Source of the DNA: Spisula solida
Lineage: Eukaryota; Mollusca; Bivalvia; Venerida; Mactridae
DNA length: 64,000 bases
NCBI GenBank assembly: GCA_947247005.1
Contig: OX365952.1
Coordinates: forward strand, 5,230,501 to 5,294,500
Direction of reading: 5' to 3'
Below the pieces are notes generated by a model, which worked only from the letters and a program-made list of their open reading frames with translations, had not been told where the DNA came from and searched no databases. The position numbers were made by a program, and so were the translations under genes. This document shows positions 45,060 through 55,025 of the stretch, piece by piece; within the stretch, counting starts at the first letter, position 1, and each line of letters starts with the position of its first letter.

Positions 45060-45185
45060 TTTTACTTTTCTGTTTGTCTTTATGACGTGTGTTAGTAGTG
45101 TGTGGTTTTTCTTTCGTATGTTAATTTTGTGCATGCTATGCTCTGCTGTCTCTGTAGTGTGCTTACCTCCCTGTCTGATGTGTTT
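45060..45185 (+). mobile_element. Family A dispersed repeat, diverged
   Basis: Ends with GCTATGCTCTGCTGTCTCTG, then TAGTGTGCTTACCTCCCTGT and CTGATGTG. The 60-codon Phe/Cys-rich frame 45049-45231 is the same kind of translation seen over other Family A tails. Confidence 0.5.
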
Positions 45186-45438
45186 TTATATTCTTAAAGT
45201 ATTGTGCGTTTTCAAGATCAAAGGGAAATAACCCAATAATGTTGTATTCAAGTGCACACTCCTATTCGTCTGTAAAACGTCTGCGTATGCATAATATTAT
45301 CCGTTCCAGAAAGAGTTTCTTTAAGTTACTTAATTCTTAGTCTGAAAGGCGAACAGAATAACCTTCTTAAGCTTGTTTTTGTATGGTTTGTTAAGAATTG
45401 GTGGGCGATATTGTAATTGTAACGTTGTCTGAAGGACG

Positions 45439-45715
45439 AAGTCAGCAAGTACGTACATTTCCTACTCTCTCAATGAACATGAAGAAGTCAGCAAGTACCA
45501 ACATGTTTTACTATCTCAATGAACATGGAGAAGTCAGCAAGTACCAACATGTTTTACTATCTCAATGAACATGGAGAAGTCAGCAAGTACCAACATGTTT
45601 TACTATCTCAATGAACATAGAGAAGTCAGCAAGTACCAACATGTTTTACTATCTCAATGAACATAGAGAAGTCAGCTAGTACCAACATGTTTACTATCTC
45701 AATGAACAATGAGAA
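45439..45715. repeat. 46-bp tandem array, six units
   Basis: AAGTCAGCAAGTACCAACAT or variants start at 45439, 45485, 45531, 45577, 45623 and 45669, an exact 46-bp step. Each unit goes on with GTTTTACTATCTCAATGAAC and AT(G/A)GAG. The outer units are the most diverged and the inner ones nearly identical. Confidence 0.95.
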
Positions 45716-45902
45716 GTACGGCTTTGTCTCATGGCGCGTGGGTGTTACATTATTACAGCGTTAATTGTTCAGTTTTTACATGGTTATTAAGTAAATAAAT
45801 AGTCTAATTAATGCACTTGATTTTATACGTTTTGATAGTTTTACTCAGACTTTTTTTATAATACTTATTTCTTATTGGAAATTGTATTTTTTATACATGT
45901 AT

Positions 45903-45903
<1 letters not shown>

Positions 45904-45939
<36 letters not shown>

Positions 45940-46035
45940 CGTTTATTCGCCATTAAGTAATACAATACCATATGTGTTATGCCAAATAAGTTCATGGTAT
46001 GTTATATAAAAAAATAAACTATTTAGTTAAAAAAG
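45904..46035 (-). mobile_element. 3' end of a non-LTR retroelement (minus strand), (CAA)n/(TTG)n tail
   Basis: Plus-strand (CAA)12 (45904-45940), GTTTATTCGCC, then TAATACAATACCATATGTG. On the minus strand this is a 3' UTR ending GAATAAAC and a (GTT)n tail. The neighbouring words resemble those at 2863 and 43099, although the microsatellite differs. Confidence 0.45.
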
Positions 46036-46091
46036 ATAGTAGAAAACTGTTCTACGTTCTATAAATCTATGTGGATAGGGTTTATGTTATA

Positions 46092-46192
46092 GTTAGAACA
46101 TATTAAGTAAATTTTAATGATTAAAAAGGGCGGAGCGAGCGAAGCGAAGCGAGTCCTTTTTAGTCATTAAAATTTACTTAATATGTTCTAAC
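46092..46192. mobile_element. Strong hairpin: 38-bp arms with a GC-rich loop
   Basis: The left arm (46092-46129) starts GTTAGAACATATTAAGTAAA. The right arm (46155-46192) is its reverse complement with one mismatch. The ~25-base loop is made of GAGCGAGCGAAGCGAAGC-type sequence, unlike the AT-rich surroundings. CATTCTGCATTCTGATTGG follows. A fold-back element is likely. Confidence 0.85.
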
Positions 46193-46889
46193 TAACTTAG
46201 AATATAACATTCTGCATTCTGATTGGCCGATAGAAATTAGCGCTAAAGCATGACGTTAAGTCTGTTAAGAGAAAAATTTAATGATTAAATTTTCATTTAA
46301 CCGGGAAAATGCGGCGTTTTCATTGGCTCACAATGTAGGTTATATTCTAAAGTTAAATGTGAAACGATAGTAAATTGAACAATGGTTTATGGACTTGGTG
46401 TGTTTAATCGTATACCAGCCTAAGTTGCTAAATGGTCACAGTCAAAGGAAACTTGCGACCGCCAAAGGAAACCAGCGGCCGCGGAACGGAAAGTGTTTGA
46501 TCCCGTAGCGTATAATGTAATGGTGTTTCAGCGTATATAGCACGCATAACTCCAAGATTAGCTGGTCTATTGGTATCATAATGTGTCTGAGTTGCCAGGC
46601 TTCATATGGCAGAAACACTGTTCTCAACACAAGAGACGTTTATTTGTTATGGTAACGATTGATATTTAATAAACTCGGGGTACTTACACACTAAGAGGTG
46701 AATTCACTAAAGGTATACCTATTGACAACACCAACCTAGCATGCACAAATATTGGTGATTTATATGGCGGTTTGTTTCAAATGATATATGTGAGCTTATA
46801 AAAATCATGCTTTAAAAATCGGACGAATGGTGACATCGAAAATGCGTCACATGATCACTCTTTGTTTGTAAACAAAACATATAATGACA
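46193..46889. other. Non-genic sequence, nothing recognised
   Basis: No feature recognised beyond possible outer parts of the preceding fold-back (GTTATATTCTAAAG near 46339 echoes TTAGAATATAAC near 46197). Confidence 0.4.
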
Positions 46890-46960
46890 AATCGGACAGG
46901 AAAGACATCACTCAACCAAAACAGCTGAGCACGAAAAGCAAAAAAAACAACAGAACAGTG
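46890..46960 (-). mobile_element. Family A dispersed repeat, minus strand, tail only
   Basis: AATCGGACAGGAAAGACATC, ACTCAACCAAAACAGCTGAG and CACGAAAAGC match the reversed tail. About 200 bp before a second, better copy in the same orientation. Confidence 0.6.
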
Positions 46961-47154
46961 TATAAACCGCTAGCTGTGCATAAAAGTGATCCCTTAGAAA
47001 ATGACAAATAATGACGTTTGATTTATTATCTAGGTTCGAAAGTTATTATTGTTGACGCATTTGGAGCTTAAAATCAAAACTAGCACCTTTTCCTTGTAAC
47101 TTACAGTACAACCTCTCCAGAGCGGCACTCTGTACAGCAACAAAACGGTAATAT

Positions 47155-47400
47155 TAAGACGGACAGGGAAGGCAGCACTGAACTCAACCAGCCGAGCACA
47201 TATAACATACAAACATACAAGGTACAATGCCCAACACACAACCGAACAAGAAAATGATCCGCCCAAGTTCCAGCTGTCAAAAGGCTGAATGTACAAAACG
47301 CTGAATGTCCAAGTTGAACTACTTATAAAACATTCTAGGCACAACGCCCAACACACAACCGTACGAGAAAATGATCCGCATGAACTAGTTTCAGCCTCCC
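47155..47400 (-). mobile_element. Family A dispersed repeat, minus strand, with internal duplication
   Basis: GACGGACAGGGAAGGCAGCA, CTGAACTCAACCAGCCGAGC, GTACAATGCCCAACACACAA, CCGAACAAGAAAATGATCCG and CAAGTTCCAGCTGTCAAAAG read in order. The part GCACAACGCCCAACACACAA, CCGTACGAGAAAATGATCCG then repeats at 47339-47380. The 108-codon minus-strand frame 47030-47356 is the usual Cys/Phe/Val-rich artefact. Confidence 0.75.
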
Positions 47401-47997
47401 TTTAACAATACCTTTAACATTTCCCTAAGCTGAATGTCGGAGAGTTTTACAAGACACTTTTTGAAACAAGCTTAATGTTGACTAGAAGCTTCATCAGCCG
47501 AGTGAATTACTTTAGTATATTCTTAGCTAACGAGGGCGAGACTTAACTGGTGAATGAGAAAACGGTGAATAATTACACATTGTTTTAAGGAAGCCGATTC
47601 TCCGGATAAAAGAATATATGAATAATAGTTGCCGACTCGCAATAAATTCTCATTCATTGTTCACTGTTAACCTCATTAGAACACCAGCGCTGGTTACATT
47701 TGGGAATTCTCCTTGACGTCTCATTTACCCGAAATTGATTGTTGTTTCTGCGGAAGAAGAATCTTTAATTATCAATACCACAGATTATCTGCACTTTGCT
47801 ATACCTCGCTAGAATTAATTCATCACTTTTGTAAAACATCTATCTTGAAAATAAGGTTTTTAACAACAAATGCCGATTCTAATTTGTTTCAGACAATTCC
47901 ATGGTGACCCGATCAGCCGATGGTTTGAAGTTACGCAGATAAAATACTTATTTTTTTACTTTTAAATATCTGTTGATATCATTTGGAATCTCTGTCA
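47401..47997. other. Non-genic sequence, nothing recognised
   Basis: A 64-codon frame at 47713-47907 (CCFCGRRIF...) has no clear domain. No repeats recognised. Confidence 0.4.
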
Positions 47998-48695
47998 TCA
48001 GATGTGTTGTTACGTTCATTATCTAACCAATCAAATGTGTTGTTGCATGCAGCATCGTAGACATTGTCCAATCACATGTGTTGTTACATTCAGCATCGTA
48101 GACATTGTCCAATCAGATGTGTTGTTGCATGCAGCATCGTAGACATTGTCCAATCAGATATGTTGTTACATTCAGCATCGTAGACATTGTCCAATCAGAT
48201 GTGTTGTTACATCCAGCATCGTAGACATTGTCCAATCAGATATGTTGTTACATCCAGCATCGTAGACATTGTCCAATCAGATGTGTTGTTACATTCAGCA
48301 TCGTAGACATTGTCCAATCAGATTTGTTGTTACATTCAGCATCGTAGACAATGTCCAATCAGATGTGTTGTTACATTCAGCATCGTAGACATTGTCCAAT
48401 CAGATGTGTTGTTACATCCAGCATCGTAGACATTGTCCAATCAGATGTCCCGATACATGCAGCATTAAAGAATTTGACCAATCAGATGCGTTGTTACATT
48501 CAACGTCATAGATATAGTCCAATCAGATGTCCAGATACGATTCATGCTTCAGTAAACCTTTGACAAATCAGATGTGTTGTTGAATGCAGCATCGTAGACA
48601 TTATCCAATCAAATGTCGCGATACATGCAACATTTAATACTTTGACCAATCAGATGTATTGTTACATTCATCATCTTAGACATTGACCAATGTGA
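47998..48695. repeat. 41-bp tandem array, about 16-17 units, each with CCAATCA
   Basis: Units read GTCCAATCAGATGTGTTGTT, ACATTCAGCATCGTAGACAT with a 41-bp step (for example 48061 to 48102). The middle units are almost identical; the last five (from ~48440) and the first are diverged. CCAAT is the NF-Y consensus; regulatory use is only a possibility. A 70-codon frame inside is an artefact. Confidence 0.95.
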
Positions 48696-49736
48696 TATGA
48701 GAAAAAATGTTGACATCAACTATTAGCTTTAAATATTGAATTTATACCAACATTAAAATACTCTTTTATCTATTTTCAGATAATCTCAGTGTGCACCATT
48801 TGTCCGAAGACGCATGGTTTCAGATCTGACGATTAAGTAAGTATGACGCCAATGATGACGTCACAAGCGTAATCTCGTCTAATTTTTATTTTGCCATCTC
48901 AATACAATAAGCATAATTACAACACGATGTTAGAATGATTATATACTTTAATTAATTAAATGATCTTTGAGAATAGAGCTCTAGTTCAATGTAGGAAAAA
49001 TCAGTGTCCGTTCTTTGTTTACCTTTACACTTGTAAGTACATGTACCTAATAAAGTAGTTAGGTTATTCAAGTTCAAACACGCTGTCTTATCTCGGTTAT
49101 TTGTGTTTTGTTAACCAAAGCTTTATCACTCGCTTAGAAGAATGCCTTTATAAGTACATACTTATTAGTATTTCGGATCAGCATCACAATGTGTGTCTTA
49201 TTAACCTATTTCCATAGTTATGTTGACTGCATTTAAGTAGAAAAAGCTGTTTTCGTAAAGGAAATAGTTATTATATACATGTATAATAAGTGACTTCGGG
49301 TATTCAGAAAGATTCTTGCACTTGCGACCTTATTTTTCAAAAGCAGCTATAATCAACTGTCCAATCGATACAGCCAGCTTTCGTACTGTCATCTTATTTG
49401 TCAACTCCAATGTAATTATTATCTTTATTGAGACCAGACACGACAAAGCCGACCATATTCTTTCATTAGTAGTATTCAAAAAATAGTTACAACAACATTT
49501 AGTCTTTGTCGACGAGTTGTTCGCCTAAAAATGTTGTTTAGATCATGGTAAGATAGGTGATCCAATTGTAGTCATGTGACTACACTACTACGTCATCATG
49601 AAACGTATTCATCAGGCGTTCTGGTCTTGTTCACTCACGAGTGAGGAGACATTCTTCAAGTGTTGTATGGTCACTTTATTTAAACATAGTTTCCAAACTT
49701 GTTAGCCTTTGAAGACATGCCATTGTTTGCTTTTAA
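48696..49736. other. Non-genic sequence with one splice-like block
   Basis: CTATTTTCAG ends at 48779 and AA|GTAAGTATG follows at 48837, framing a 57-nt block with a stop in all three frames. At most a UTR exon, probably chance. No repeats recognised. Confidence 0.35.
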
Positions 49737-50653
49737 GGTAAATTGGGTAGCTGAAATTGAACCCATCAGTGTATAACCATATCAGAAAATAATTTATTTT
49801 TTCAAGTCGCCATCAGGTTTTTTAATAAAAACCATTATGCTAAATTGAAAGTATACATATATGTAAAGGATATTCATATCAAAAAATGAAAAAATATTTT
49901 ATGAAAGGTGTTTTATTTACAATTGAAAATTGTCATTTTTTGTGTCAAAATCCTGTAAAATGTACTAACTCAAATTTAATATAAATCACATTGTTGTGTA
50001 TTCCAATCTTTTATCCAGGTGCTCGACTATTTCCCTAATAAATTATATTAATAATATCCACACATTGTATAAAAACGTTTGACCACTTTATTTCTAGAAT
50101 TGACAAATTTCATTTACACACAGCTGATTAGTTTGAAGTGTAAAGTGTGTGTGTATCTGTTGATTTAGCTAACAAAGGGTACAAAAGGATGACCGTTGAA
50201 AATCAATGGGTTTGGCAATGAATTGTTTTGATTGCAACTAATCCCATGAATAGAAAGTTTCTACACAAATTCCTTCAACAAATGTTAAATACAAAACAGA
50301 ATTTTACGTTATACATGGTTTAATATTCAGTGATTTATGGAAAAAATATAATTGATATACTTTTATTCTATATTCGATCACCTGGATAATAGATTGGAGA
50401 ACACAACAATGTGATTTATACTGAAATTGAGTGAGTACATTTTACAGCATTTTGACACAAAAAATGACAATTTTCAATTGGAAATAAAACACCTTTTATA
50501 AAATATTTTTTCATTTTTTGATATGAATATCCTTTACATATATGTATACTTTCAATGTAGCATAATGTTTTTTTTTAAAAAACCTGATGCCGACTCGATA
50601 TTTCCTGATATGGTTATACACTGATGGGTTCAATTTCAGCTACCCAAGTTACC
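49737..50653. mobile_element. TTAA-flanked element with ~300-bp inverted repeats
   Basis: TTAA (49733-49736) then GGTAAATTGGGTAGCTGAAA at the left; TTTCAGCTACCCAAGTTACC then TTAA (50654-50657) at the right. The arms pair over ~300 bp (for example AGTATACATATATGTAAAGG at 49850 against CCTTTACATATATGTATACT at 50531) around a ~300-bp unpaired middle containing TGTGTGTGTATC. A TTAA target suggests a piggyBac-type origin. No transposase frame. Confidence 0.85.
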
Positions 50654-50802
50654 TTAAATAGGATGTAATGTGTTATAAATAGTTATGCTATTTTAATAAG
50701 GAGATGCATTCGACTTTGACCTTAGAAATATACGCTCAGTTTAAACTTTTATTGAAATTCGATTCTTTGGTGACATTTTCAGTTTTGGTTTGGTTTATAC
50801 AG

Positions 50803-50833
50803 TTTGTGATCGCTGTGGACAGGATTGAAACAG
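50803..50833 (+). other. Possible micro-exon
   Basis: TTTGGTTTATACAG precedes and GTATGAG follows. The 31-nt block is open in one frame (FVIAVDRIET). Tiny and unsupported by neighbours. Confidence 0.1.
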
Positions 50834-50879
50834 GTATGAGACATTATTACAGCCCTAAATCATTGTGATCATACCAAGT

Positions 50880-50947
50880 GACTATACCAAATGACGTCAC
50901 GTACTACGTGGTATAGTCACGTGATACGTGACGTCATTTGTATAGTC
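50880..50947. repeat. Palindrome with TGACGTCA and CACGTG motifs
   Basis: GACTATACCAAATGACGTCA at the left, TGACGTCATTTGTATAGTC at the right, with ACGTG-containing words between. Arms ~30 bp with few mismatches. Confidence 0.75.
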
Positions 50948-51119
50948 CACATACATGTACATTGTAATCATTTTCTCGAAAACTAACACAAAAACAGTGA
51001 TATGCTTTACACCTATGCCATACTGTTTCTTGTATTATCATCATAATGCCAAATTGAATATAGTTATATGGCATTGTGAAGAATACATTCATCTGATGCG
51101 CCATACTGCTTCCGGTAGT

Positions 51120-51280
51120 ACGTCCGATTGACATAGAAAATGACGTCATATACCACGTGGTATTGCTATACAGCTGCAAACAACACACGCAAAATATTTA
51201 TGCTTCTGATGGTAGACACCCGTCTCATTGTAACAGAAATGACGTCACATACCACGTGGTATTGCTACACACGCAACGCT
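51120..51280. repeat. Two direct copies of a CRE/E-box unit, 99 bp apart
   Basis: AAATGACGTCA(T/C)ATACCAC followed by GTGGTATTGCTA begins near 51138 and 51237. The same core in weaker form occurs in the palindrome at 50880 and at 57814-57836. Confidence 0.7.
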
Positions 51281-52868
51281 GTTCTATATAAAATAATTAA
51301 TGACATATAGCCGGTTTTCAACATAATTGTATAAAAACAAGCTTGAATTCTTTCTGCAAACAATACCGATGTTGTACCAATGTGAGTCTATTTTCTATGA
51401 ACAAAACATTATTTACAGCAATATTCTAGACAGGCAATTAATTTGATAAAATTGGCTCTAATTAGAATTGGTGTATCATATGTATTCCTATTTGTTCGAC
51501 TATGTTCACCGACAATTAATAATATATCATTTATTATTAATATTAATTATATACTAGATTGTATGAGTGTATCATATTCCTTCTATGTGTTTATTCTCTA
51601 GAGGGTTAACATATCAAATATCCAGCATTCCTCTCGATAACGTCGATATCATGCTATGGAACGCCATAAATGTCTGATACAATGTCGCAGTTTCTTGTAT
51701 GATAGATGGGACAACATTTTCCGATAATAAAATCTGTTTAAATGTTGTATATGCACATTGTACATGTATCATGTTTTAGCAACAAACAGATGCCAAAACT
51801 ACCATATACCACCGTGGTTCTTAAGTTATCTGACCGTAAAAGTGTAACAAGAAAGCATACGGACATATTCAAGGACAGATAACTCTGTCGTGAAATTTTC
51901 AGTAGTTTTAAGGTAAATAATATAATACACGAGCCCGAATTTAGCTGAAAGTTGTTAAAGGAATCGACCAGACAGGTCTAAAAGTAATTATATCAATGTG
52001 TAATAATTCATTTATTCGCGATTAAAACTATTTTATAATCTTCGTTATTCTAAATGGTTTACAAGAATGCTATTTAGAAGTTTGTTTTATGTTCTAAATT
52101 TGTTGTAGACATTTAGCCAGCCAAAAAGCCTTGACTGAAAAAAACACAAGGAATAAACACATCTATTCGATGACATATTTATTAAGTGCGTCTGAAGTAA
52201 GTTTCTTTATTGCCAAATTACTGGATGGGTCTAACATTAAGCATTAGTCAACTATCTAGACATTTGGATTAACAAAACTCCATAGCTGAAGACGAAGCTG
52301 TCGCCGCCAATCTGTTCTTGCAATAAATAATGTTGTTCTTCCAAATATGTTTAGATTACCCAGCTTCATTTAACAGCAAAAATCGTTGGGCAGACAAAAT
52401 AAATCATAAATAGTTCATAGCGCGGACAGACACAAATAAATCACTAGATGCACGCATGCTTATATGATTTATATAAATATTGTTCGTTTGCATTTGGTTA
52501 TAAATAATTAGTGAGAGCTCAGTAAACGTCTAACCTAATGAATGAAGGGTGGTACTAAGGTTTTTTGTTCAATTCAATAACTCCATGATTAGAATTCAGA
52601 TTTATGGCTTCGATATTATAATGCACTTCTGACTGTAGCTTGCAATACAAGCATACTTAATTAACGGCAATTAAACAACCTCGTTATATGCCGAGTCATG
52701 ATTAATGGCAACACTATTCTCATTTTTATCGTACTGTAACAGAATTTGTAAAAGAAAATGTTGTTCATTTTCATTATCAAGTCGATTACATAATATACCT
52801 TTCCTATTTAAATTACAACAACTAAACCAAATTGCATGTGTTAACAATATTTAATGTGACGTATTGTG
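51281..52868. other. Non-genic sequence, nothing recognised
   Basis: Very AT-rich around 51510-51560 (short palindromic AATATTAATT-type sequence). No feature recognised. Confidence 0.4.
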
Positions 52869-53096
52869 CAGTCAGGGTAATAATCCAGTGACTCAGCTGT
52901 CGAGTCCACTTTAACGGTGTAAACCCGATTCTAATCGCTTATACTGTACAAACAACTATAATTTCAATGTTAAACTAACATACTATATAAATTTGCTCTT
53001 CTACCTGTTCAGACAATGGATTTAGTCTTTTTGCGTACACATAAATTGCAACATCACTGTCACAATATTCTAACTGGACTATACACCGAAATCCTT
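52869..53096 (+). mobile_element. Dispersed repeat shared with 34836-35335
   Basis: CAGTCAGGGTAATAATCCAG, GTCCACTTTAACGG, AGACAATGGATTTAGTC, AATTGCAACATCACTGTCAC and CTAACTGGACTATACAC match the other copy in order without its ~240-bp interruption. Confidence 0.65.
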
Positions 53097-53111
53097 CGAT
53101 CTATCTTATTA

Positions 53112-53318
53112 AGCCTAGGTCCCACTGAGCATTTATTGTCTCGGCGATGTACTCCCGATTTAAATTAATGAGTTATCAGGACATCGGGAACAGGTTCCCC
53201 GTAATCTAGGTGAAGCTTTAGGGAAGTCATGAGACAGTTTGTGATACAGGACGGACTTGTGATGAATCGGGACTCGAAAGAAATCGCCGATGTGGAATTT
53301 ATTAGTGGGACCTAGGCT
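53112..53318. mobile_element. Small inverted-repeat element with TTA flanks, Harbinger-like MITE
   Basis: AGCCTAGGTCCCACT (53112-53126) and AGTGGGACCTAGGCT (53304-53318) are exact 15-bp inverted repeats bordered by TTA on both sides (53109-53111, 53319-53321). A three-base TWA duplication is typical of PIF/Harbinger. Inner GGCGAT...ATCGCC words also pair. 207 bp, non-coding; degenerate relative at 5177. Confidence 0.8.
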
Positions 53319-53769
53319 TTAGCAATATGTATGCAATCTTGGTGTTCAAATTAAGAATACAATGTAATCAATATACGATACTAAGATATTCTCTGTAATG
53401 GATACACCATCTAGGCATCTACCTTATGTTTCGATTAACCAAAATCTCTCTGACGTTGTATTCGATTGTGACAATTTAATAGCACTTATCGTTTTGCTTT
53501 TTCATACTACTGCCGCGTGAACACTTAACATTTGTCAACGGTTGACAGATATTGTTCTTAATCGCCCCCTTAGTCTCGACACAAATCAAGTAATGAGGAT
53601 TCGTATTAGGTAATATCAAGAGATACTTACCTGAAGTTGACATTTATGCAAGAATATGTCTTAAGGTTCCTACGATAGCTTAACATTTACATGGAAGAAG
53701 TTCGTTCCTACAAAGTTCTTACGAAGTACATGTATATGACAATTTTCGCGAGCATATAGATAATAAAAT
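53319..53769. other. Non-genic sequence, nothing recognised
   Basis: No feature recognised. Confidence 0.4.
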
Positions 53770-53925
53770 ATCGGACAGTGAAAGTAACACCCAACAGAAA
53801 CAGTGTAGCACAGAAAACAGAAATAACACAGACCACAAGCACACGGCACAATATCCAACACCAAATTGAACGAGAAAATGAAACTTAACCTCTACAAGTC
53901 TTAGTGTCTGCTTTCAAAAAGTCCA
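53770..53925 (-). mobile_element. Family A dispersed repeat, minus strand
   Basis: ATCGGACAGTGAAAGTAACA, CCCAACAGAAACAGTGTAGC, ACAGAAAACAGAAATAACAC, ACACGGCACAATATCCAACA and TTGAACGAGAAAATGAAAC follow the reversed Family A order. Confidence 0.7.
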
Positions 53926-54562
53926 AATGTGTGCGTTATCGACTATTTATATATAATGGTACATGTCACTCTATTTCCGAAGAAAGCCCATGTAAAATTT
54001 GGACACGAACTCAACTGTTGAATAATGCGTTATTATTATGAGAATTTTAGAGGACCCTGTTCATATCTCCGGGCTACACTACGAAAAAAAAAAGTTTTAT
54101 TTGCAGATGATGCAGCTGAAAATGTGACCTACGTCTTTATTGTTTTTGTTACTAGCGATTTAGTCCGTGGCAATGTCCATGGGATCTCATCGGTGATCTA
54201 CGGAATATCTTCGAATTACATTGTTGACCCCGCCGCTTAACGACGGTATCTCTAATTGCAAGCCCTCTTAAAGTCCATTGATAGAACATTCGGAATACTA
54301 CTAATGTTCAGTAATGTTAAAAATCGCACGTGACGTCAAAAGTATCGAAGCTGTTATACGTGTATGGTTTATCTTGACAATGCCGCAAACGTTGAATAAT
54401 TTGTAAACAACGACAGTCATGAAATCCAAAACACCGACTGATCAACGATATATAGTGCGTTCAAAGTCAAATGATAACGGTTATAAACATAAACTCGCCC
54501 GTCAGGTAAACTTTATATCGGTTCGATATCAAATAGTGTGCACATATCATTCCATATATCAA
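53926..54562. other. Non-genic sequence, nothing recognised
   Basis: Frames of 71 and 86 codons (54025-54240, 54419-54679) show no known domain; the second runs into the tRNA-like sequence. Confidence 0.4.
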
Positions 54563-54657
54563 AGGCGCGGTAGTGTAGTGGATAAACCCTCACTTCCTCC
54601 AAGTTTCTATTTTATTCTGAGTTGTAGGTTCGATCCCCACTTCGGTCAACTTTTTTT
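54563..54657 (+). pseudogene. tRNA-like Pol III unit (A box, B box, T-run)
   Basis: GGCGCGGTAGTGTAGTGGAT includes an A-box-like TAGTGTAGTGG (54571-54581). GGTTCGATCCC (54627-54637) is a perfect B box, with 4 of 5 T-stem pairs. TTTTTTT (54651-54657) would terminate Pol III. The acceptor strands do not pair (GGCGCGG with TTCGGTC), so it is a tRNA pseudogene or SINE head. Confidence 0.5.
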
Positions 54658-54939
54658 ATTGCATGTATCCATGATATAAAATTTCATATTATGCTACTGC
54701 TTTAATGAATCGATACTTCAAATGCTACATATTTATGTTGCAGGGAATATATTATATAAGTGTATGATTATTGTACTGTAGATAAAAATAAAATAATTGA
54801 AAAGATACAATTTGATAGATAAAGAATGAAAACATAACACACCAATAAATATACTTACTACGTACGTTATTATAATATTACTTACAAATACAAAATAAGA
54901 TACTTGTAAAAAACTTTAAAATTTATGTAACTTGGATGG

Positions 54940-55025
54940 GTGTCAAACCAGTGGCGAGATTGAACAAAATCTCGAAGAAAATCAGTTGGATAACAGCGGC
55001 ATGCTTATCCACTCGACTAAAGAGA
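54940..55025 (-). pseudogene. tRNA-like sequence on the minus strand
   Basis: Minus strand: TAGTCGAGTGG (A box, plus coordinates 55009-55019), GGATAAGCATGCCGC after it, and GTTCAATCTC (B-box-like, 54956-54966). It faces the unit at 54563 across ~280 bp. No full cloverleaf. Confidence 0.35.

Noticed and set aside
47440..47520. Possible hammerhead ribozyme core on the minus strand (CTGATGA near a short stem)
   Set aside because: The required GAAA after stem II is absent; no full core found. Other CTGATGA-like words in the window also lack partners.
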